Below are positions 5,719 through 10,115 of a DNA stretch of 10,115 nucleotides, piece by piece. Source of the DNA: AM-0621 sp964573505 (GTDB taxonomy: Bacteria; Planctomycetota; Planctomycetia; Planctomycetales; Planctomycetaceae); contig CAZNMS010000313.1 in NCBI GenBank assembly GCA_964573505.1, positions 1 to 10,115 on the forward strand, given 5' to 3'. Both the position numbers and the translations under genes were made by a program. How positions within the stretch are numbered: the stretch's first letter is position 1; each line of letters starts with the position of its first letter. Below the pieces are notes generated by a model. It worked only from the letters and a program-made list of their open reading frames with translations. It made no database searches and had not been told where the DNA came from.

Positions 5719-7647
5719 TTACGTCTCATAGAACCAATGAAGCGGCACCGAGCGAAAGCGCGATGAGATCTGCCCGGTCTTCTCGTCGCGAACATAGTAA
5801 GTCAGCAACGCGCGGCCTTCGTGAAACACGACGCTTGTGTAAGCGAATGTGTGAGCCGTGCTCGTTTCGAGATCTCGCTTCAGGGACCACTCACGACCTT
5901 CATTCGTTGAGATCCCGGCCGTTAGCGGAGTCCGCTTTCCGCCGTGCCCGGCGCCGGCTGTGAAATTGTTATTCCATATGAGCAGCCAATGGCCCGTCGA
6001 CGGGATTCGACGCAGCGTTGCCGGTGCTTCGGGGCTCAGAACACCTAAAGGACGAGCCTGATTCCATTGCCGGCCGCCGTCTTGCGAGTCGCTGATCGCG
6101 ATATGGCCGAGCTGCGTTCGGAAGTGCATCTGCAAGTGGTGCGCTGTGACGGGGATGATCTCGGGCTCCATTGCTCCGCGCTTCTCATACGGCACCGAGT
6201 TCACGCTCATCTTCCAGTCTTGCCCCATGTTGTCTGAGTAGAAGACGCGGCATTCGAACTTATTGACCTTCGTGACATCGGGAGTCGTCGCGACGGGCAC
6301 GAGCAATCTCCCCGAGCCGAGCACCGTGACGCGATCGTTGTTGAGCACGTGATAGCCCGGCTCATTCGTGACTCGAATCGGTTCGCTCCATGTGCGGCCT
6401 TCGTCGTCCGAGCGGCGCATCCAAACATTGAGATCCGCATGCCCGTTCTTCACTAAGTAGAAGAAGCCAATCGGGCCGTCGAAGATCGCATCGGGGTTCA
6501 GTCTCCGCAGCGTCGCCGACATCACATTCATCTTGCCGACGTTCTCTTGCAGCACGCGCCGCTCGCCCCATGTTCGCCCGCCATCACTCGACTCGACGGC
6601 AATGATGCGCGCTTTCGCAAAGTCCGACTCAGCACCAATGAACTCCGTCGTTGCATACAGCAGTCGGTTATCGGCGAGCGGGATGATCGAGCCTTCGCTG
6701 TAACGCGGATTACTCTTCGTCGCCGGGAAGACATCGTTGACGACCACTTCGTTGCGTCCGATCGGCTCCGGTGCCGCGAGGACGAGCAACGCTTGCGCTC
6801 CGCGCACACGAGCATCGAGCACTTCGTCATCGAGTCGCCGCAACAAAGCTGCTTTCGCCTCAATCGCGCGAGCGTCGATCGAGAATTCGCCGGCGTAGAT
6901 TCGCACGGCAGCTTCCGCGTGATCGAGATTGCGAACGAGTGCCGCGCGTCCCTCTGCATCACCGAGCGACGCGAGCGCGTGCTCGAAGTAAGCCTTCGTC
7001 AGCGGTTCAGAGAACTTCTTCGCGCCCTCACGCAGCGCGGGGATGTCAGAAGGATTACCGACTCGCGCCAAGATCCATGCGCTGATTTTGGCGAGTTCGC
7101 CGTCCTCATGTCGGACGTAAGTGCGAATGAACTTCAGAGCGGCGCTATCGCCCCAGCGCGTGAGCGCGGCAGCGGCCATCAGTGCTTGCTTCGGCTGATC
7201 GAGTTTGAATCTCGCATTCCTTAACTGGGTCCCGTCGCCGATCTGCCAAACTTTGTAGAGGCTCTCGCACGCATGCGTATGACCGTGCGGATTCGGCGAC
7301 GAGAGGATGTCGAGCATCAAGCGCGTCTTCGGCAAATCTCCTGCGCGCACCAGTTCGCGAGCTAAGCCGCAACGTTTTTGATCGTCGGTTTCAGTCTTCA
7401 ACTTCGACGGCAAGAACTCGCGTACTTCCGCGCTGAATCCGGCTTGAGTGAGTGCCTCTGCCGCATGCATCGCAGGCCAAAAGTCTTCGGGCTTTTCGGA
7501 CTTCAAAGCCGTCCGCAACGTCGCTTCACAACGCGCCCGCACTGCCGCATCCAGTTCGAGCCGAGCGGGCTCTGCGGCCTGCGTTCGACCGCTCAAAACA
7601 CTGCCGAGCGTCACGACCCAAACTGCAAAAAAGCATGCCCACTTCAT
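5719..7647 (-). CDS. Secreted HEAT-repeat plus sialidase/BNR-domain protein
   Basis: From the ATG at 7647 the protein has 642 residues; GAGG stands five bases before it. The next upstream in-frame start, at 7797, would add 50 residues ahead of the signal peptide. The signal peptide spans about residues 1-25 (MKWACFF...RTQAAEPA). Residues about 50-295 form alpha-helical HEAT-like repeats (AMHAAEALTQAG, ALMAAAALTRWGD, AKISAWILARVGN). Residues about 300-642 form a BNR_2-type sialidase beta-propeller with five Asp boxes: SDGGRTW (354-360), SDDEGRTW (413-420), SDNMGQDW (471-478), SQDGGRQW (521-528) and STNEGREW (580-587). R315, the acidic residues in MEPEI (493-497) and R510 are candidate active-site residues. 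It may cleave sialic acid or a related acidic sugar, but family members of this type are mostly uncharacterised. It converges on the sulfatase with only 15 bases between stop codons. Confidence 0.85.
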   Translation of the reverse strand: MKWACFFAVWVVTLGSVLSGRTQAAEPARLELDAAVRARCEATLRTALKSEKPEDFWPAMHAAEALTQAGFSAEVREFLPSKLKTETDDQKRCGLARELVRAGDLPKTRLMLDILSSPNPHGHTHACESLYKVWQIGDGTQLRNARFKLDQPKQALMAAAALTRWGDSAALKFIRTYVRHEDGELAKISAWILARVGNPSDIPALREGAKKFSEPLTKAYFEHALASLGDAEGRAALVRNLDHAEAAVRIYAGEFSIDARAIEAKAALLRRLDDEVLDARVRGAQALLVLAAPEPIGRNEVVVNDVFPATKSNPRYSEGSIIPLADNRLLYATTEFIGAESDFAKARIIAVESSDGGRTWGERRVLQENVGKMNVMSATLRRLNPDAIFDGPIGFFYLVKNGHADLNVWMRRSDDEGRTWSEPIRVTNEPGYHVLNNDRVTVLGSGRLLVPVATTPDVTKVNKFECRVFYSDNMGQDWKMSVNSVPYEKRGAMEPEIIPVTAHHLQMHFRTQLGHIAISDSQDGGRQWNQARPLGVLSPEAPATLRRIPSTGHWLLIWNNNFTAGAGHGGKRTPLTAGISTNEGREWSLKRDLETSTAHTFAYTSVVFHEGRALLTYYVRDEKTGQISSRFRSVPLHWFYET

Positions 7648-7865
7648 GATGGCCTCATTGAAAGATGGTGATCGGGATTCGGGACGCGCATCTGGAGTGC
7701 TCCTGCTTGCCGGAGCCCTCCGACTGTTGTCGTTCGACGTTGAAAAATGTTGGTTCTCTGACCGCAGGCACCGATGGAGTCGAAGACCAATCCGCAACCG
7801 ACCTTTGCCTTCGATTTTGCCTCTAAGAACGCAGGCGTCTCAGCAACAAGAGATGGAGTGCTCCG
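7648..7865. other. Spacer between the HAD gene and the sialidase-like gene
   Basis: The 218 bases hold two related palindromic repeats in opposite orientation (7693-7721 and 7854-7883) and otherwise show no gene. Both flanking genes read leftwards, so this may be an operon spacer or carry the sialidase promoter. I see no clear -35/-10 pair. Confidence 0.5.
7693..7721. repeat. Palindromic repeat, degenerate copy
   Basis: TGGAGTGCTCC, an 8-base loop, then GGAGCCCTCC: a 10-bp stem with one mismatch. Compared with the minus-strand reading of 7854-7883 it differs at only three of 29 positions, so the two are copies of one repeat lying in opposite orientation about 160 bases apart. Confidence 0.7.
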
Positions 7866-7883
7866 TCAAGCCGGAGCACTCCA
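7854..7883. repeat. Palindromic repeat carrying the stop codon of the HAD gene
   Basis: GGAGTGCTCC (7855-7864) and GGAGCACTCC (7873-7882) form a perfect 10-bp stem with an 8-base loop. The TGA of the HAD-family gene (7866-7868) lies in the loop, and its last residues WSAPA are encoded by the repeat. With little U-tract beyond the stem it is not a typical intrinsic terminator, but it may stabilise the 3' end. Confidence 0.85.
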
Positions 7884-8558
7884 AGTGGGTCCGAGCAAGT
7901 CGAGAATCACAGCGTCGTTCAAGCCGCGTGCGACTCGCTTCGCGACGCTGAAGTCTTGATCGCGACTGAATTCATGCGGGATCGAAATGATGAAAGCGCC
8001 CGCTGCCGCTGCGGCCTTTGAACCCGTCTCGCTGTCTTCAAGCACGAGCATCTCGCGCGGATCAACGCCCAATTTCTGAGCGGCCTTGAGATAGATCTCG
8101 GGATTCGGTTTTCCGTGAACAACATCTTCGGCGGTCAGCGCGAACTCAAAGCGCGGCATGAGTTCGAAGCGATTCATGACGCGTTCGAGATAACTCCGCG
8201 GCGATGACGTCGCGACCGCCTTCGGGATCGCGCACTGCTCTAAATGCGACAGCAATTCAAACAGTCCCGGCATTGGCGAGAGTCGCTCATCAAGCAGTCC
8301 GAAGAAGAGCGACCATGCTTCGTGAATCAATTCTTCAACGGTCTCCGGCAAGTCGAGCATGCGTTTCATTGCTCCGATGCTCTCAGGAGCGCGGCGGCCC
8401 ATCATGTTCTTGAAGAGGTCCGGCGGCAGCGCAAGTCCGCGCCGCTCGACAACCATTTGTTTTGCGGCCGCGCTGAAGATTTCCTCGGTGTTGAAGATCA
8501 GTCCGTCGAGATCAAACGCAACCGCGCGAATGGGAAGTTCCGGATGAGCCAATGACAT
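7866..8558 (-). CDS. HAD-superfamily hydrolase, subfamily IA (phosphatase or beta-phosphoglucomutase-like)
   Basis: The protein has 230 residues, normal for subfamily IA. Motif I is FDLDGLIFNTEE (15-26) with nucleophile D16 and acid/base D18; motif II is ATSSP (116-120); motif III is the lysine of GKPNPEIY (K150); motif IV is LEDSETGSKAAAAAG (173-187) with E174 and D175 binding magnesium. A helical cap occupies about residues 25-95. The combination fits sugar-phosphate phosphatases or phosphomutases acting in the cytoplasm; the substrate is unknown. There is no clear Shine-Dalgarno sequence before the ATG at 8558, but no other start keeps motif I with a reasonable leader. The C-terminal WSAPA and stop come from a palindromic repeat, so the ancestral end has been replaced or extended. 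It lies upstream of the sialidase-like gene on the same strand, 218 bases away. Confidence 0.9.
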   Translation of the reverse strand: MSLAHPELPIRAVAFDLDGLIFNTEEIFSAAAKQMVVERRGLALPPDLFKNMMGRRAPESIGAMKRMLDLPETVEELIHEAWSLFFGLLDERLSPMPGLFELLSHLEQCAIPKAVATSSPRSYLERVMNRFELMPRFEFALTAEDVVHGKPNPEIYLKAAQKLGVDPREMLVLEDSETGSKAAAAAGAFIISIPHEFSRDQDFSVAKRVARGLNDAVILDLLGPTWSAPA

Positions 8559-8624
8559 AACGCAGCCATGAAGGAAGAGTGTCGTCGTGAAGTCATGAGG
8601 CGAGCGGTCGATCGAAACTTACCG

Positions 8625-8683
8625 GTACGACGGACTTGTAGTCCGTCGATTCAGCCGCGCGACGGACTGTAAGTCCGTCGTAC
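8625..8683. repeat. Two palindromic repeats nested in a 12-bp inverted repeat
   Basis: Copy A is CGACGGACT-TGT-AGTCCGTCG (8628-8648) and copy B is CGACGGACT-GTA-AGTCCGTCG (8660-8680): identical 9-bp stems with 3-base loops, 11 bases apart. The outer bases add symmetry: GTACGACGGACT (8625-8636) is the reverse complement of AGTCCGTCGTAC (8672-8683). The DNA can thus fold as two small hairpins or one larger one. This looks like a REP-type dispersed repeat pair. Confidence 0.85.
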
Positions 8684-8942
8684 TGCGGATCATCAGCGAA
8701 TTCTCATCTGCCGCTCGTCTAAGAGTGGCTCGCGCAAGAGGCGTCAGCCGAGCGGGATGCTACGGACGCTCTTCCGAGCCTGCTACCTGCTGCCGAAGAG
8801 CAATGTGATGTCGCTTAATGCAGTCTCGTCTGACAGGCGAGAGGACTGAGCAATCGATTCTCGCGACGAATGACGATTGCTGTGTGCTGCATTGGGCATT
8901 GCTCCGTCCGCACTACGATGCCGAAGACATCCCCACTCATTC

Positions 8943-8947
8943 AGGAG
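8943..8947 (+). promoter_or_regulatory. Ribosome binding site of the carbonic anhydrase gene
   Basis: AGGAG lies ten bases before the ATG at 8958. The spacing is slightly long, but the site supports this start over the open frame that begins at 8877. Confidence 0.6.
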
Positions 8948-8957
8948 TCTCTCACAA

Positions 8958-9653
8958 ATGGTTCAAGAACTTGTCGCAGGTGTGCATCGCTTTCGCAGCG
9001 GAGTCTTTCGCGAGCAACAAGAACTCTTCTCGCGACTGGCAAAAGGTCAAAGCCCCGAGACGTTGTTCGTCACTTGCTCGGACTCGCGCATCGACCCGAA
9101 CTTGATCACTCATACGGATCCCGGTGATCTCTTCGTGCTGCGCAATGCGGGCAACATCATCCCGGCATACGGATCAACGAGTGGCGGCGAAGTCGCGACG
9201 ATTGAGTTCGCCGTTGCCGGTCTCGGAGTGAAAGACATCGTGATCTGCGGGCACTCTCACTGCGGTGCGATGAAAGGCATGCTGCATCCCGAAAACCTGC
9301 AAGAGATGCCCGCCGTCGCCGAGTGGTTGCGACATGCAGAAGCGACTCGTCGACTCGTGCGTTCGAAGTACTCGCATCTGCTCGGAGACGCGCTGCTCGA
9401 AGCGGCCACTGAAGAGAACGTGCTCGTGCAGATCGAAAACCTGCAGACGCATCCGGCAGTCGCCGTTGCGCTCGCTCAAGACAAGCTCAAATTGCACGCA
9501 TGGGTCTACGACATCGCATCCGGCGAAGTCTTTGCTTTCGATCACGAGCGGCATCAGTTCGCACCGCTCGGCGAAATCCGACCGCATGCCGAGCCGCGCG
9601 TCGGACGACTGAGCGACGTCGAATCGGGCGATGCCCTCTTCTTAAAGCAGTAG
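8958..9653 (+). CDS. Beta-class carbonic anhydrase
   Basis: The 231-residue protein interconverts carbon dioxide and bicarbonate at a zinc site. The zinc ligands are C40 in CSDSR (40-44), and H99 and C102 in CGHSHCGAMKG (97-107); the catalytic Asp-Arg pair is D42-R44. The LRNAGNIIPAYG segment (61-72) is also typical of the class. Length and motif order match bacterial beta enzymes. The ATG at 8958, with AGGAG upstream, puts MVQELVAGVHRFR at the N-terminus as in relatives; the open frame extends upstream to 8877 but that part does not resemble the family. No signal peptide is visible, so it is probably cytoplasmic. It ends 34 bases from the stop of the convergent metal-binding protein gene. 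Confidence 0.95.
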   Translation: MVQELVAGVHRFRSGVFREQQELFSRLAKGQSPETLFVTCSDSRIDPNLITHTDPGDLFVLRNAGNIIPAYGSTSGGEVATIEFAVAGLGVKDIVICGHSHCGAMKGMLHPENLQEMPAVAEWLRHAEATRRLVRSKYSHLLGDALLEAATEENVLVQIENLQTHPAVAVALAQDKLKLHAWVYDIASGEVFAFDHERHQFAPLGEIRPHAEPRVGRLSDVESGDALFLKQ

Positions 9654-9687
9654 CCCGACTCAACGCGGCTGCATCGAGTAATAACTC

Positions 9688-10115
9688 TTACTGCTTCGCC
9701 TTCAGCGTCACTCCGCGCTGCTTGAGCGTCATCTCGATCTCGGTGCGATCAATCTTCTCGGGATCGATCAGCGCGGTCGCTTTGCCGACTTTGAAGTACG
9801 CCGTCGCCTGCTCGACTCCCTTGAGGCGATCGATGATCTCGTAGACCGCCAATGAGCACGCTTTGCAGTCGAGTCCGACAATCTCGAACTCCTCAAGCTT
9901 CAGCTTCTCTTTCGGCGTCGTTCGCAGCGCCTTCACTCCGAACGTATGCCGCGACGCATTGCGGACTTCGTTATTGAGTCGCTCGATGACTTGCTCGGGC
10001 TTCGCGCCGGGAAACTCTTTCGTCGGGTCGTAGTCGAACGTTGCTTCCGCATTCGCATAGTCGATGCCGACGAGTTTGAACCGCAGCAACTTCTGCTCGC
10101 ACAACTCTTTGAAGT
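9688..10115 (-). CDS. Heavy-metal-associated (HMA) domain protein, 5' end beyond the window
   Basis: At least 142 residues are encoded; the frame is still open at the right edge (reading ...FKELCEQKLLRF), so the true start lies outside. An in-frame TTG at 10104 should not be taken as the start without seeing upstream DNA. The C-terminal part (last 70 or so residues) is an HMA domain of the MerP/Atx1 type: EFEIVGLDCKACSLAVYEII with a CxxC metal-binding pair, then GVEQATAYFKVGKATALIDPEKI. The N-terminal part (RFKLVGIDYANAEATFDYDP to FGVKALR) has a similar strand-helix-strand rhythm but no CxxC, so it may be a degenerate HMA repeat. The protein probably binds a soft metal such as copper, mercury or zinc; which one cannot be read. 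No efflux ATPase or regulator is visible next to it. Confidence 0.75.
   Translation of the reverse strand, partial: FKELCEQKLLRFKLVGIDYANAEATFDYDPTKEFPGAKPEQVIERLNNEVRNASRHTFGVKALRTTPKEKLKLEEFEIVGLDCKACSLAVYEIIDRLKGVEQATAYFKVGKATALIDPEKIDRTEIEMTLKQRGVTLKAKQ

Larger units (their letters stand above)
8559..8957. other. Divergent gene-free region between HAD gene and carbonic anhydrase gene
   Basis: The roughly 400 bases should hold promoters for both divergent genes, but I cannot point to convincing -35/-10 boxes on either strand. The recognisable content is the double palindrome at 8625-8683 and the ribosome binding site at 8943. Short frames crossing into the carbonic anhydrase gene are out-of-frame shadows. 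Confidence 0.5.

Noticed and set aside
5701..5722. A possible bidirectional terminator between the sulfatase and sialidase-like stop codons (GTAACGAGC / GCTTCGTTTAC).
   Set aside because: The stem has two bulges and no U-tract on either strand, and overlaps both gene ends; too weak to annotate.
8820..8855. A hairpin-like stretch (CAGTCTCG ... CGAGAGGACTG) upstream of the carbonic anhydrase gene, considered as a riboswitch or attenuator.
   Set aside because: The pairing needs a three-base bulge, and no U-tract or conserved aptamer motif accompanies it.
9646..9693. A weak stem (GCAGTA...TACTGC) between the carbonic anhydrase and HMA gene ends.
   Set aside because: Only six outer base pairs with a large unpaired interior; not credible as a terminator.

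Overview
The window looks like chromosomal DNA of a planctomycete, possibly of the Pirellulales type. The evidence is a Tat-exported DUF1501 protein, a secreted type I sulfatase, a secreted HEAT-plus-sialidase protein, an OleC-like ligase of the form common in that phylum, a remnant of an Rpn-type transposase/nuclease, and many short palindromic repeats between moderately GC-rich genes. No 16S rRNA, tRNA or other clean taxonomic marker is present, so the assignment is an inference from gene content.

Layout, left to right. Positions 1-126 hold a 7/8-bp tandem repeat and an inverted copy of it. An OleC-like AMP-forming ligase follows on the minus strand (100-1866); its last codons and stop lie in the inverted copy. 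A gene-free stretch (1867-2261) holds a long imperfect inverted repeat with 10-bp periodicity and a strong terminator-like hairpin. Next on the minus strand are a DUF1501 protein (2262-3593) and a remnant of an Rpn-family transposase/nuclease that lacks its catalytic half (3694-4140). A palindromic repeat pair (4184-4241) precedes a plus-strand secreted sulfatase (4282-5703). This converges on a minus-strand secreted HEAT/sialidase protein (5719-7647). Upstream of that, on the same strand, is a HAD-family phosphatase/phosphomutase (7866-8558) whose stop codon sits in the loop of a palindromic repeat. A gap of about 400 bp (8559-8957) carries two more palindromes. A plus-strand beta-carbonic anhydrase follows (8958-9653), convergent with a protein carrying a heavy-metal-associated domain that runs off the right edge (9688-10115).

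Functionally, the sulfatase and sialidase-fold protein fit planctomycete breakdown of sulfated and acidic glycans outside the cytoplasm. OleC suggests a long-chain hydrocarbon (olefin) or beta-lactone pathway, but no oleA, oleB or oleD is in view. The other genes look like ordinary housekeeping or accessory genes with no clear link.

I see no convincing new multi-gene system. The notable signal is the repeats: at least five apparently different palindromic repeat families in 10 kb. Two of them supply the stop codon and last residues of a gene, one encodes an insertion inside the OleC-like protein, and one sits close to the breakpoint of a truncated gene.
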